From positions 60,374,892 to 60,438,891 of the forward strand of contig NC_091119.1 in the NCBI RefSeq assembly GCF_040183065.1: a stretch of 64,000 bases of DNA. The letters run 5' to 3'. This document shows positions 10,950 through 22,904 of the stretch, one piece after another (position 1 is the first letter of the stretch; each line of letters opens with the position of its first letter). The notes beneath the pieces were generated by a model, which ran no database searches, was not told where the DNA came from, and saw nothing but the letters and a program-made list of their open reading frames with translations. The position numbers and the translations under genes were made by a program. This DNA is from Periplaneta americana (Eukaryota; Arthropoda; Insecta; Blattodea; Blattidae).

Positions 10950-11515
10950 GTTCAGTTGCGATCTAGTGAAGGTGTATTCAAATGCCACCAATAAAATCTG
11001 CAACTTGCCTGTGCTTGTAAAGACTTAGGAGATGATTATTTTTCAGTCAATGACGAAAATATAGTGTGGTGTAAATTGCGTAATTAGACATAAAAGTTAA
11101 TAAGCGTCGTGATTTACAAAAACATTGTGTCTCTCAACGTCAGAAATTGTCTAATGATTCTGTTTTGGATCAGTCTATTATTCATTATGACTTGTGTCTG
11201 ATGCTGATAAGTGCGAATATTCCGTTACATAAACTTAAGAATCCTTATTTCAAACGCTGCATTGAAAAGTACGGTATACGTTTATAAAATTGCGTACACA
11301 GTATTTACCCTTGTCCTATGAAATAACTTCAAATTCTATACGATCAGTTGTTGGAAACAATAAAAGAGTTAAACCAAAACTGAAGAATGTTCTTGAAAAA
11401 GATCCTACATATTCGAAACTCTATGAAGTGCAACAAGAACTAAATAGTGAACAGGCACAAGATAAAACACAACAAAGTTATAATAAAATAAGAACTATTT
11501 CAAATTCGCAACAAT
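10950..11515 (+). pseudogene. hAT-derived (CGGBP1-like) protein remnant, N-terminal part
   Basis: The plus strand reads CKDLGDDYFSVNDENIVWCK, a Cys-type BED-like segment. After stops it reads LCLMLISANIPLHKLKNPYF and RCIEKYG, matching the pattern ADIPLxKLxNxxFxxFLEKY that I know from CGGBP1-like, hAT-derived proteins. It then decays into a short frame ending at 11515. The hAT element at 27.25-28.17 kb appears to encode the C-terminal part of a related protein. Confidence 0.55.
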
Positions 11516-12066
11516 AACATCGTGTGCCGACGAAACAACGCTTTCTTGTTTGAGTGACAATCGAAACAGGTTTACGAATGTATGAATTTGTATATTGCAA
11601 CAAAATTAGTTACACTAGGCTACAGTACACAATTCATTTTTATCTAAAATGTATCACCATTTTATATAAACAAGAGAAACAAGTAAATGTGTATTATATT
11701 CTATTTGTTTAGTCACCTGATTATACCGAGCAATGTTTTGGTTCAAGCATAGTAATGCTCTGTACAAGTCTCTATACTACCCTGAGTTGATGTAAACACG
11801 ATTTGCACAAGGCGCGACGTAGTTAACTTCATAAGTTTAGTGTCAAAACTTCCTTCCCTACATATTACACAGCGTGCAACTGACTGACTGGCTGTTGGCT
11901 TCTGAGGGCTAGCACCAGACATAGCTTTTCCACGAATAAACAATATAAGCTTCTGATTATTACCACCTTCACTGTAATCCGTGGAAACCTGTTGCAATAA
12001 AGAATGTGGAGCCATAGACGGAATCTGCGATGGTGAAAGGGATCTGGAAGGGATATATACTTGGAC

Positions 12067-12243
12067 TGGTTGAGGTTATTTCCGGGGTTTTCCCTCAACC
12101 CAATACGAGCAAATGCTGGGTAACTTTCGGTGCTGGACCCCGGACTCATTTCACCGGCATTATCACCTTCATTTCATTCAGACACTAAATAACCTAGATG
12201 TTGGTAACGCGTCGTAAAATAACCGAATAAAATAAAAATAAAT
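12067..12243 (+). mobile_element. SINE family A, 5'-truncated copy
   Basis: This copy matches the body of the full SINE at 23.07-23.33 kb from TCCGGGGTTTTCCCTCAACC to GCGTCGTAAAATAACC, followed by an A-rich tail. The tRNA head is absent. It lies in lipase A intron 1. Confidence 0.88.
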
Positions 12244-12644
12244 CTATACTTGGCCCATTGTGTGTCGTACATGCCCTCACTGTACCTGAGAATGTGAATT
12301 CTAGATCGAGGGAAAATTACTAGGCACTAGGTAACAGAAGAAATTTAAATTTTGTGTAGTTAAATTTTATATTTTAGACGGGATAGACTACGGGAAATAA
12401 AGAGAGGATGTATAGATAGAGAATGATAAATATAGAAAGAGGATGGCCTTCATAGTCACCATCGCTCTTAAAGGATTGGACTCTTTCCGTTCTGCCTTCT
12501 CTCTTGGGAGTCATGAACCAAGATTACACATTCACAATGCTAACGTTTGAGACAACACAGGTAAGACGCAAGACCAGTTGTTATTGGAGAAAAATAGGTG
12601 AAATTTTAATAGCAGTAAGCACTTTCGCAGCACGCGAGAAATGC

Positions 12645-13135
12645 CATGAAATCACTACTACCTGTCACAGACCTCAGGGCTATCTGTCATAGACTTCGGA
12701 ACTATCTGTCACTGAACTCAGCTCTGCCTGTTATAAACCTTAGGACGGTCACAAACATGGGGGCTCCTATCACGGACTTGAAGACTGTTACAAACCTCGG
12801 GGCTATCTGCCACATACCTCGAGGCTACATGTCACATACCTCGGGGCTACATGTCACATACCTCGAGGCTACATGTCACATACCTCGGGACTATCTGCCA
12901 CATACCTCGAGGCTACATGTCACATACCTCGGGGCTATCTGTCACATACCTCGAGGCTACATGTCACATACCTCGGGGCTATCTGTCACATACCTCGAGG
13001 CTACATGTCACATACCTCGGGGCTATCTGTCACATACCTCGAGGCTACATGTCACATACCTCGGGACTATCTGCCACATACCTCGGGGCTATCTGTCGCA
13101 GAGCTCAGGACTATTTCACAGATCTCAAGGCTGTC
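12645..13135. repeat. 22-bp minisatellite (44-bp dimer)
   Basis: Tandem 22-mers alternate between CACATACCTCGAGGCTACATGT and variants with CGGGGCTATCTG. They are nearly perfect from about 12811 to 13100 and degenerate on both sides. Since 22 is not a multiple of 3 and the unit has no stop, all three forward frames stay open (up to 178 codons). This is a repeat artefact in an intron, not a gene. Confidence 0.93.
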
Positions 13136-13294
13136 ACGGACGTCGAAACTATCATCACAGACCTCACCCTATCACTTGGTAACCCCTCTCTAACATTGTC
13201 ACAAACATCGAAGCGGTTATCTCAGATAAAGTGGTTTGGCCAAGAGGTAAATCTTCAATTGCCTGTCGAGAATCGAACCCAAGTCTACCTGCAG

Positions 13295-13297
<3 letters not shown>

Positions 13298-13330
<33 letters not shown>
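13298..13330. repeat. (GA)n microsatellite
   Basis: An uninterrupted GA run in lipase A intron 1. Confidence 0.9.
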
Positions 13331-13333
<3 letters not shown>

Positions 13334-14431
13334 AAAATTTAATTATTATAACTAGAACTAGGAAGTTGGTACCGAAACTCATAAGTTGTGGAGCTTGGAC
13401 TTCATCTCTACCGAATGAAAAGTAATAGAGCGTCTCTTAATGTCAGTGAACCAGAATGACTAACATGTACAGCCTTTAGTAACCAAACATGTGCTCCAAT
13501 CATCCACAGCCATAGAACAAGAAAATAATATAATAAAATAGTTATTTGTAATTATAAAGTTCATAACTTTCAATCTAAATTAATTTACCCATACATATAA
13601 AGATAACATACAAAGCGTACAATTATGATTCTAGCCTCATTATAACAAATAATAATGAACAGTTTCGTTTTATCAACAGAAATATTCCTCTTAGGGCCAG
13701 AAAAAAAAAAAACAATATTTGTACTCTGAAAATATTCGTTTTACTTCACAAGACGTTACTGGAGCAAATCTGAAATATGATGCAGTATATCGTACTATCA
13801 TCAGGTGAACAACTACTTTGTGAATTTAATAGTGTATCTCGCATGTGTGACAATATTAAACCTATTAATAATTGTTTTTAAGAAATTTTTTCGTTTCTAT
13901 TGTAATGACAGCTAGGAAGTTCGTATCGTAATTCCTATGTTGAACTTGGATTGTAACGCAACCGAATGCATAGCAGCACGAGACGTCAACATTTAACGAA
14001 GAATAATAGAACAAAAATTAACGCGTTACTCTTGTTTTGCATGATTATTTCATAACAGATGAGTTTACTTTTTTGGAATCATGCATAACACTCACATTAC
14101 GGTACGTTAATAATACAATAACAACAGAATAGCTCACTTTCTTCAGAATCTAAAATATTAATAAAAATTAACAATATTCTCCAAACTATTCACGACTCTA
14201 CACAGAATGCCACTATACGTTGTTTGTGAACATACTGTGCATCATCTGTAGCGAACGGCAGCAGGGCGAGGCGCGGTGATATTTTTTGCTCCTCGCTGTA
14301 CTCAACTGAAATCTACTGCTTTGGTACGAACTTCTTACCTGTGATTATAATCAGGTTTGTAATGCTCAAGGATCTTTCTGTGCCCACATCTTTTTCTCTA
14401 CTCTTCACTTACGATAATTCTTGTTACTTAC
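13331..14431. other. No recognisable gene (start of lipase A intron 1)
   Basis: AT-rich intron sequence downstream of the exon 1 donor. No element was recognised on either strand. Confidence 0.5.
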
Positions 14432-14557
14432 TGTTGACAGAATAACATCCGACAGATAATCGTCTGGAGGCTTCTGCTCAATGCGCGTTAGTAAAGAACT
14501 TCCTTCCGATGAGATAAAGTGTCCAATGCAAAGCACAAATAAAAATCCGGATGTCAT
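14432..14557 (-). CDS. Lipase A, exon 1 (start codon and signal peptide)
   Basis: ATG at 14557-14555 opens 42 codons ending exactly at the donor TCAACA|GTAAGT. The N terminus MTSGFLFVLCIGHFISSEG has a hydrophobic core and small residues typical of a cleaved signal peptide, so the enzyme should enter the secretory or lysosomal route. The exon ends DVILST, which joins in phase 0 to PQLIQKYGYP of exon 2. This is the usual insect lipase-3 junction, where xxTPELIxKYGYP spans the splice site. The start was chosen because it is the only ATG giving a signal peptide in this frame, and a TATA box lies about 75 bp upstream. This is the 5' end of the gene; the next gene upstream (lipase B) ends 19 kb away. 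Confidence 0.88.
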
Positions 14558-14629
14558 TCTAAATACACAAACTCATTAAAAACACTGCATGTAATGAGGA
14601 CGTATCGCTTGAAGTTGGAGGAAAACTGT

Positions 14630-14636
14630 CTTTATA
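14630..14636 (-). promoter_or_regulatory. Candidate TATA box of lipase A
   Basis: The minus strand reads TTTTATAAAGAC, 73-79 nt upstream of the lipase A start codon. Transcription would begin near 14605 and give a leader of about 50 nt. No clear initiator was identified. This is inferred from position and sequence only. Confidence 0.45.
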
Positions 14637-15248
14637 AAATACTGCAAACGAATCTGATAGCAATGCTCTTAATTGCCTGTTAATAGGCAGGGAGCGTTTT
14701 GGGCCATATCGTAGCCGACACACGATCAGGCAACCGAGCGCTCTGGATTGCTGTCGTCTCCTGCGTTGTCCACCGGCTTGCACGGATTGCAGTGTGAAGC
14801 TGTTGTAAAGGTCTATGATTCCGCGAACTATATGACTGCAGCCTTGCACGCGTGGCCCGTGTAACCAACCCGTGTGGTAGTTACAGGTGCGCGCGATACT
14901 TGAGAATCAGTGATATACGGCGGTCATTGGCAAATTTGACATCACTGGACGCAAGCCGCAATACATATGAAGTAATATCGGTCGAGAAATATAGAGCACT
15001 CCATTCGGATCCCAGTGGCGGACTCTCAACTCAATCATCTGACGTAGACTACACATTAATGATTTATTGATGGACAAATTATATTTTATTTGACCTTAAT
15101 TTTTATTGTGCCACAACAACCTAGGAAAATACGTCACAATTTGCCGCTCTTAATACAACTCGTAAATTTTCGTCTGCTAGTCACGATATTTGTTTAGATT
15201 TTAATTTTACAGGTTTTCATTCGGAAATCTATGTGTGTATGTATTTAT

Positions 15249-15510
15249 TTTTTATTTTAGTAGGTTGTTTTACGACGCTTTATCAACAGCTGAGGTTAGC
15301 CTATTTAGCGTCTGAATGAGATGAAGGTGATAATGCCGGTGAAATGAGTCCGGGGTCCAGCACCGAAAGTTACCCAGTATTTGCTCACATTGGGTTGAGG
15401 GAAAACCCCGGAAAAAACCTCAACCAGGTAACTTGCCCCGACCGGGAATCGAACCCGGGCCACCTGGTTTCGCGCCCAGAAGCGCTGACCGTTACTCCAC
15501 AGGTGTGGAC
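15249..15510 (-). mobile_element. SINE family A, full-length copy
   Basis: Read on the minus strand, it has the tRNA-like head GTGGAGTAACGGTCAGCGC (A box) and GGGTTCGATTCCCGG (B box). The body AACCTGGTTGAGGTTTTTTC and GGGTAACTTTCGGTGCTGGA follows, then the 3' end with GCGTCGTAAAACAACC. The head abuts a (TGTA)n tract, and a TGTATGTATTT-like sequence flanks the 3' side. This suggests insertion into the microsatellite. Confidence 0.93.
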
Positions 15511-15560
15511 TGTATGTATGTATGTATGTATGTATGTATGTATGTATGTGTGTATGTGTT
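15511..15560. repeat. (TGTA)n microsatellite
   Basis: About ten TGTA units followed by a T run, immediately beside the SINE head. Confidence 0.92.
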
Positions 15561-16324
15561 TTTTTTTATTGGACAGCATATTCCATTACAAGGTTAGCAA
15601 TACTGCATGCCTTGTTGATCATTCAATACAATTCTAAATTACTATTAGATAATCACTATTAGATAAATGTCACATATGGCTTCACTGTTCTTTGGGTCTG
15701 GTTCATAATTAGCTAGTTCACTTCCCATTTATGCATGTGTGTATGTATGTATTCACACTGCAAATGGGTAAATATCCGCTACCGATTGTAGAGCCAAACA
15801 TAGCAGCTATGTAGGGTATCAGCAGGTGACCTAAGACAGGACTATAGATATTTTTCTATGGAGAGTATTTTTAATAAATCCAAGCTAGTCTGGTGTGTTA
15901 TGCAATGGCAACATTTTATTTCCAGCTCTCTTAATAACACGTTAGTCCATCTACAGTAGTAGATGTTTTTGAAGTGATATTTCGAGATAAAAGTTGCTTT
16001 ATGTTCAGATTCATTTCTTCTACATATTTTGTTCATGCTTGGAATAACTCCTCTCCTGTTGTATTTCCTTTAGGTGCAGTGACATCGAGCAAAATAATTA
16101 TTCTTAAACAGAGAGATTCTTCGTAATTCCGCGATGGAACATTACTACTTCTACCGTATCAATATCTGTGTTTCCATCTAAAGCGAGAAATTAAACCACA
16201 GTCTGATGCATCTTCGAGTTTATTTCTCGTTCAGCTAGTGTTTCAATATCTTCTATCCTCCTTTGTATTATCCGTGTGAATAATTTCATACTGTCAAAAA
16301 CATCAGATTATTCGAGATCAATGT

Positions 16325-16558
16325 AAAACCTTGTCTTTTCTTAATCGACGCATGCGAGATGCGAGGTGCGAGGCCCGCCTTGCACAAATCCGGGCAACAT
16401 AAGAGATAAGGAGTGGTTTCTATAACTGCGAGATGCGAGGTCTGCGTGCCTCGCAGTTATAGAAACCACTCCTTATCTCTTCTGTAGTCCGGATATGTGC
16501 GAGGCGGTCCTCGCACCTCGCATGTCGCATGCGTCGGTTCAGAAAAAAACAAGGCTTT
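16325..16558. mobile_element. Foldback MITE (234 bp)
   Basis: Arms of about 110 nt are mirrored. The left runs AACCTTGTCTTTTCTTAATC, GACGCATGCGAGATGCGAGG, and GAGATAAGGAGTGGTTTCTA. The right repeats these inverted and ends in CAAGGCTTT. Internal GCGAGGTGCGAGG repeats make the element GC-rich against its surroundings. No ORF is present. Confidence 0.85.
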
Positions 16559-17302
16559 AGTTAGCAATTTTACTCAGACATGTTTTAATGCACTCTTCTT
16601 CGTTATAACACTACACTGATTTTGGGATTTCCAAAGCAATAACATAACTTGTATGGAATTCCCCTTGACTCATATCTTGTTTCATAATATTTTAGTACCG
16701 GAACTGTTATTTTAATGTATTTTTTAAATGTTTAGTTACTTCGCCCCGTCCAGTCCTCCGAAAAGAAAATTATTTTTATCTTTATTTTCTACTGAATATA
16801 TTTCCATTTAAAATTATGTTGAATATGTCCATGTTTACCTATGATTTCGTTGATAATCATTACGATATGTGTCGTAATGTCACTCGATGTTTGATTTAGA
16901 AGTGCCTATTAGAATTTTTGGAACATAAAAAGACGTAAACATTGTCACAATACGCACAAGAAATATACTGTTTCTTCCATTCTTCCTTAAACACACGTTT
17001 CCGAACAGACGTTGAAGATTTTGAGAAAGAAGCAATCTAAGTCTAAGCAAGTAACCCGCCACTGATAGATGCTGGTGTACTGGAGTTGTTGGGGAGTTGA
17101 GTGGAAGGGAGGGGGTGAAGCAAAGACAGTTTACAGCGCTGCTTCTGCGATTTCACTATTGCCAGTGATTACGATTACATTTTTCCCCTATCCCTGATAT
17201 AGCCTACGGTAAAAAATGTACCGTTTTTCTGTCTCCCCGTTTATGTAAATCAATTTTGTCATAAACTATGGTCGTATTTTGTTGATATTCAGTATCTACC
17301 AG

Positions 17303-18124
17303 CAATGGCGTAGCATGAAATTTTGAGCGGGGGAAGCTAACTCAAGTTGTCTTTCATGCAATATGAGAAAACGTATTACAAAAATACAGTCTTAAAATAA
17401 ATAGTAGTCAATGTCAAGTCAGCAGTCGAAGATTGGTTGGAAGATCGTAAGTAACACCAATAAGGCATGACCTCAAATGATACGTAGTAAAGTATGATTT
17501 CACAGTTTATACATATCTCTTAACAAATAGGCACGTATAAGTATAACATTAGCTCACTCCCTGTCATACTTAGAGAAATCACAATATTAGTATCATTACG
17601 TAACTATGCGTCTTTCTTTTGGTTGTGTCCTTCATTGACAGCAAGGGACTCGCACTTTTGTTCGTAGGTCAGTCTTGATAATACAATTGTCCTAAAATTC
17701 AAGTAAATTAGTGTCAGGAACTGTTATTTCGCTCATTATTTATTATATCAGCCACAATGCACACTAACACTTCAACTGAACACAACTGACGAAAAGGGAT
17801 AACTCTAAAATTACTTATTTTAAATGTTAAAGCTAGTTTCTTGCGAGTCTTGCGACTAGGGTAGTTTAGTTAGAAAGGGATGGAAAATCTGCGGGATGGA
17901 TTACACAGAAGAAACCAGTCTGCTTGGAAGCTGGTGTGTGCAGGCTTCTTGTTTACTGCTGCATCACAAATCAACCTGAGCTGTCACATCACAATATTTA
18001 ACGCGTAAATATAAATTCTATTAAAATTAATAAATAACTTTGTCCATAAACTGCAGGTTTATTATGAAATTATTATTAACTGGGGAAGCTAAACTTTTTA
18101 GCTTACATTGACGCTACGCCACTG
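17303..18124. mobile_element. Non-autonomous hAT element (822 bp) with 8-bp target duplication
   Basis: The ends are CAATGGCGTAGC and (inverse) CAGTGGCGTAGC. The flanks are TCTACCAG at 17295-17302 and again at 18125-18132. An 8-bp duplication and CAGTGGCG-type tips are diagnostic of the hAT superfamily. Subterminal GGGGAAGCTAA repeats are also mirrored. The interior carries no transposase frame. Confidence 0.92.
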
Positions 18125-18132
18125 TCTACCAG

Positions 18133-19640
18133 TCAGTTTATCAGGAAATTATGAGCACGCCTCGGCAGGGTGCGAATTAACGGGTGGATGGGGGGATTTC
18201 CCAACCTGTTGGACAGTTATCCCCCTCTCATAAATTCATATTAACATCCCTACCAGGGATAACTTCTATCTCCCCTCACAAAATATAATTACTTTAATAC
18301 GAATATACGTTTTAAAGTATAAAGAAGCAAAGAAAATGATATTGATGTATTATCACCGGCAATCTGACAACAATCAATCACGTAGGAACTACACATCTTA
18401 TCATAAGCCTGCTTATGGATATAATTATTATTATTATCAAGATGCAAGACAAGCAACTCAGTGCGACCAAGTGTTGAGCCAAGTAGTGTGCACATTGAAG
18501 CATGTCAACAAACCCTGCCGGTATAGGTGAAGTAGAGGGTGGGGTACTACAGGTTGTATGGTGTGTCCAAAACTACTTCCGACCTGACAAATGGCGCCTT
18601 TAGCATGTTACCATGACAACCATTCAAATGAACCAATCACGAGAGATGCGTAACCATGGTAACGGGACGGTATTGTCGTGGCTATGTTTACAAGTTGCAC
18701 GTGTATATAATGTCCAGGATGACTTTGAATTGGCTGGTTAGGACTTGAAACTCTTTCTAGCAGTACATGTTCATTACAGAATTCAGTTGCAGATGCGATT
18801 ACGGTAATGATTCGCGTTTTTTGTCAGTGGACAAAGTATGAAAAACTTCGTCTTCATCTTGACTTTGAGTAGGAAATATCCATTTCGCATTCTCTCAGTT
18901 TACCGACAAAGCAACTCAAATGTTAACTATACTTATATACCGAGTAGGTTAGAGAATCCGTTTTAGGTGTGTTCAGGGACTAGTTAGAACGTAGACGACC
19001 ATGAACTAAACCTGACATTCTTACAAAAACAAGCAGAATTACAGCGTATGATATTTACTGTGATGTACGTAAGGACACGCAGTAGATAGTTTATTTCGCA
19101 TTAAGATATAAATCTCGACTTTAATACCTCCTTCTGCCAGACGAACTGCAACATTTTGATAACATCAGCTAGAGAAAGACTCGGCTATGGAAAGTTCAAG
19201 TGTAAAATAAAAACCCTGAAGTTTTAGGATTCAAAATAAGACTCGCCATTATCCGAATGACTAGCCTCTAGCGCAGTGATGTCAAAGCAAGCACATTTTT
19301 CTGACCTTGACGTCGTGCGCGGGCATCAAGCGCTAGGTATGAACGGAGGAAGAATTATGTGTATGAATAAGCAGCCTGTTGGATTAAGAAAACAGTGGTG
19401 CACAAACTTCAAACGGAACGTGAAATTTTATGTCGTTATTTTTATATGGCTTCTTTCTGTCTGATATTTTATTTATTGTATGTAAAACAAAAGTACTAAC
19501 ACTAATTTCTTAATATTGCACTTGTATTTTAAACGTTGATAACATAATAAAGAGTTAAGGAGGAATATTCACATAAATTCCATAGTAGTACAACTATACT
19601 ATACTAAGTGAATGAAACACATCATTCATAAAGAAAGTGA
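18133..19640. other. No recognisable gene
   Basis: Intergenic, AT-rich. A GGGTGCGAATTAACGGG stretch near 18169 looks like one end of a DNA transposon, but no partner end was found. Confidence 0.45.
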
Positions 19641-19905
19641 GCCACCGGCGTGGCTCAGTCTGTTAAGGCGCTTGCCTGCCGGTCTGAAGTTGCGCTCGGG
19701 CGCGGGTTCGATACCCGCTTGGGCTGATTACCTGGTTGGGTTTTTTCCGATTTTTCTACAATCGTAAGGTAATTACCAGGTAATCTATGGCGAATCCTCG
19801 GCCTCATCTCTCCAAATACCATATCGCTATCACCAATCTCATCGACGCTAAATAACCTCATAGTTGATACAGCGTCGTTAAATAACAAACTAAAAAAATA
19901 AAGAA
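19641..19905 (+). mobile_element. tRNA-derived SINE (family B)
   Basis: The head is GGCGTGGCTCAGTCTGTTAA (A box TGGCTCAGTCTG), with the B box CGCGGGTTCGATACCCGC forming a good T-arm. The body includes TTACCTGGTTGGGTTTTTTC, and the 3' part GACGCTAAATAACCT then GCGTCGTTAAATAAC is shared with families A and C. The tail is A-rich. AAAGAAA-type sequence on both sides may be the target duplication. Confidence 0.92.
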
Positions 19906-21541
19906 AAATAAAGAAAATAGTATCCCAAAGAAAGAGATTAAGTATGTCATGGTAATGGAATTGATATTGACGGTATATTTAGCCTTATAAAAGTAATCAA
20001 TAAACTAATCAAAACAATATTATAGTATACGTAAAGCAAAGTTATCTAAGTATATGTTTTAACTGTAACTAATATTACATAACAAAACTCTTATCGCATT
20101 ATGCTTTTAATGTGATATTGGTGCGCAACTTCCTATCATCAGAATATTAGATTATTTTCTCGAAATCTGCTGAAGCTATAGAACTGACCTTTTTACAACA
20201 CATGGGCACATATCTTTTGTTTATGATGTAACAGTAGTTGCTTTGTTAATTCATTTCCTTACAAACATTTTCCATGCGAATATTTTCAAACTTTTCAATA
20301 TACTATCTTCAATATTACGTATTTACAATATATTAGATTCACAAAAACATTGTTTCAGTACCTGTAACGCTACTAAATAAACATATCTGAAAATTTCACT
20401 TTTCTGTAATATTCCTTTTGAATAAAAAGCAAACTTGTGAAAAATGACCATTAGAATTAAAACTTACACTCTTATAATGCACTTATACTTCTCAGACAAA
20501 TATAAAAATTAACATGGATATAGTTTTAATAAGTTCTCTTCCCATTATCCATTGAATCAGTGCTGGCCATCCCTGCATATAGTTCGACCAAGCGGCATAT
20601 ACTACCTCTTTCGTCTGTCTCTTTCCTTTCCGTTGTAAAGCGCGCGCTTGCGCCTGTGGGCATCAGTTGACACGACTGCTCTAGCGCGTAGGCTTTCCTC
20701 GCTGGTAACAGAGTTGATCCAAGTAGAATTTGTTGTGGATAGAGACGATGTTTGGTGAAAGCATTGCTCCATTTGGTGCGTTGTAGATCACCTTGCATGG
20801 TGCATCAATGGCAATGCTGTGGCAGTAAATTGTATATAACCTAATTGCGGCACGTTCCTCCTAGAGTGGGGATGCTTGGGTGAGTGACGTAAAGCAAGTA
20901 GGCCTAGGCCTACACTCCAATCAGGAAAATTAAAATAATTCATTGAATGTATAGGCTGTTACGGAAACAAGTAGAAATAGGTATTTGTGTGATAGAGGAC
21001 TGTCAAAATAACAGCAAATCCCTTTTGTATTGGAGTCGTACGAGTATTGTAGCAAGGTCGGTAGCATACTGCATCGGACATTCTGTTTCGAGCAGGACGG
21101 TTTTGTCTCAGACCGTCCAATGTGACGGCGATTACACGCATTCTTATGACGCTGCAGCATGCTACATCGGACAGTCGCACAGTGGACAAAAATCAAATTT
21201 CGGGTGATTTAGTTAGGCATAGGCTAGATGAATATAAATTCATATTCTTTAACATTTGGATAATGTTGTGAGGGATAGCTTTTACTGTTTTATCAGCAGC
21301 GAACTATTTTCAGAAGGGTATGAACAATGAGTTGTTTCTAATACTTTTCGCTCCGATTCAGTTGTAGACAGCGAGGTTTACAAATGCAGGCGAAAAAGTT
21401 AAAATTGTTAGTAATTTATTGGGTTCTGAGACATGGATTGTGTTCGGATATGTACGTTTCTACTAATTTAACTTCAATTTCAAGTTCGTAAATTATTTTT
21501 CTTATTACAGTATGGTTTAATACAATTGACAGAAATATTTT
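19906..21541. other. No recognisable gene
   Basis: Intergenic. A 90-codon open frame on the minus strand (20798-20526) has no recognised domain. Around 21060-21180 a GCATACTGCATCGGACA / GCATGCTACATCGGACA pair forms an imperfect direct repeat. Nothing else was recognised. Confidence 0.4.
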
Positions 21542-21545
21542 TTAA

Positions 21546-22557
21546 GGAGTTAGGTACAGCTCACAGCAGTAAAAGGTTTGGAAATATCCAACATTTTTTT
21601 CCTCCATTACTGTATCTTGTACAATAATGAAAATTGGTATGTGTAAAACACTATCCATCTGCTATGTTAAACATATTTTTACGATACAAAAATTATATAT
21701 ATATTTTTTTTTTTCAAAATTCAAAATGGTGGCAGTTTACTGTACTGTCCGTTACTCAGGAGAAGACGAGCGGAAAGAATGTGACATTCTTGACTATCGC
21801 TGCTGATTATTATAAACATCGCTCAGATAAGCATCCCAGTAGCCAGGTTATTACTCGTGCAGGAAACATTAGTAACAAGGCGTATGGAAATTAAAGCTAA
21901 GTTGAACAGAAGGAGACCTAATGTTTCCGCTTAAAGCAGTACAAATATTGACGTGTTGTCGTACGTTATCTGTTCATATCCCTTCCTCCTCAGTCCGCTC
22001 TCGTCTTCTCCTGAGTCACCGACAGTGCAGTGATGAAGCGTTTCCCTCTCAACTCGTAAACTTGTTAACTTTTTCGTGTTCTCTCTCTTTTATTTTATTG
22101 CTGAAACTCATGTTTACAATATCATGCTCTTTTAATTACATTCCTTAATAAATAATATTTTTGTTTTATTTTCTGTTTGAAGAAAGTACTGACATTTGAC
22201 CATTTTTAAAAATGAATTTATTTTTATCAGACAATCTGTCAAAGGTAGAGAAGTGATCTTGCATCATATTGTAGATACGATATGCATAAATACACATAAA
22301 AATATATTTCATCATAGATTGTTGGATAGTTTTTGAGTTATGTGGGAAACGCTTAATCAGTGCACAGTGAACTGAATTTTGAAAACAAAAATGTAAATAA
22401 TTTTTTTTAAATCGTAAAAATATTATTTTTTTTTTTCGTATAGCAGAAGCGCAATGTTTTACACATACTAATTTTCATTATTGTACAGGATACAGTAATG
22501 GAGGAAAAAAATGTTGAACATTTTCAAAATTTTACTGCTGTAAGCTGTACCTAACCC
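21546..22557. mobile_element. TTAA-flanked DNA element, copy 1 (1.0 kb)
   Basis: The ends are inverted: GGAGTTAGGTACAGCTCACA against GGGTTAGGTACAGCTTACAG. TTAA sits at 21542-21545 and 22558-22561. The mirrored ends run for well over 100 bp (CAACATTTTTTTCCTCCATT, TGTGTAAAACACT). Copy 2 lies at 38509-39196 with its middle in opposite orientation. The class is uncertain: both Kolobok and piggyBac use TTAA targets, but the tips start GG and not CC. Confidence 0.85.
21743..22031. mobile_element. MITE nested in the TTAA element
   Basis: Inverted ends CTGTCCGTTACTCAGGAGAA and CACTGTCGGTGACTCAGGAG (from the other strand) bound a stretch that is absent at the same place in the sister copy at 38.5 kb. 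In that copy the flanking sequences are contiguous. There is no ORF of note. Confidence 0.7.
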
Positions 22558-22904
22558 TTAAAGTTCTACAAATATAATCTGAGTATTAGTATAGTCGATC
22601 ACGTCCGGTTACAACAATTCTTTTACCATTTAATGCAGCATCATTTAGAGTGTTGAATCCTTGTTTTAAAGTTTGCGCGTTTTTGCGCATTTATCAGTAA
22701 TTTTTTTTTTGTAGTGGTGGGGCACACGGTAATGTGGAGGCAACTGTTCCGTATTTGACTTAAAAGAATTATGGAATGAGGAAGTTTTTAATCACTGCGT
22801 GTGTGTTTTAAGCCTACAAAATTATTCACATGACATCGAACATCAGGTTCAAAATACACTAGACACATTTTTGTCTGACCTTAAGGAACGCATCGTGGAT
22901 CAGA

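Noticed and set aside
12646-13342. Overlapping frames of 106-178 codons on the plus strand
   Set aside because: All are frame-shifted readings of the 22-bp minisatellite.
13790-13815. ATCATCAGG stretch as a further hammerhead
   Set aside because: Lacks the GAAA block and any stem II pairing.
18165-18200. GGGTGCGAATTAACGGG as a DNA transposon end
   Set aside because: No second end or target duplication seen.
20526-20798. 90-codon minus-strand frame
   Set aside because: No domain recognised, no splice-site support and no homologue I can name; left unannotated.
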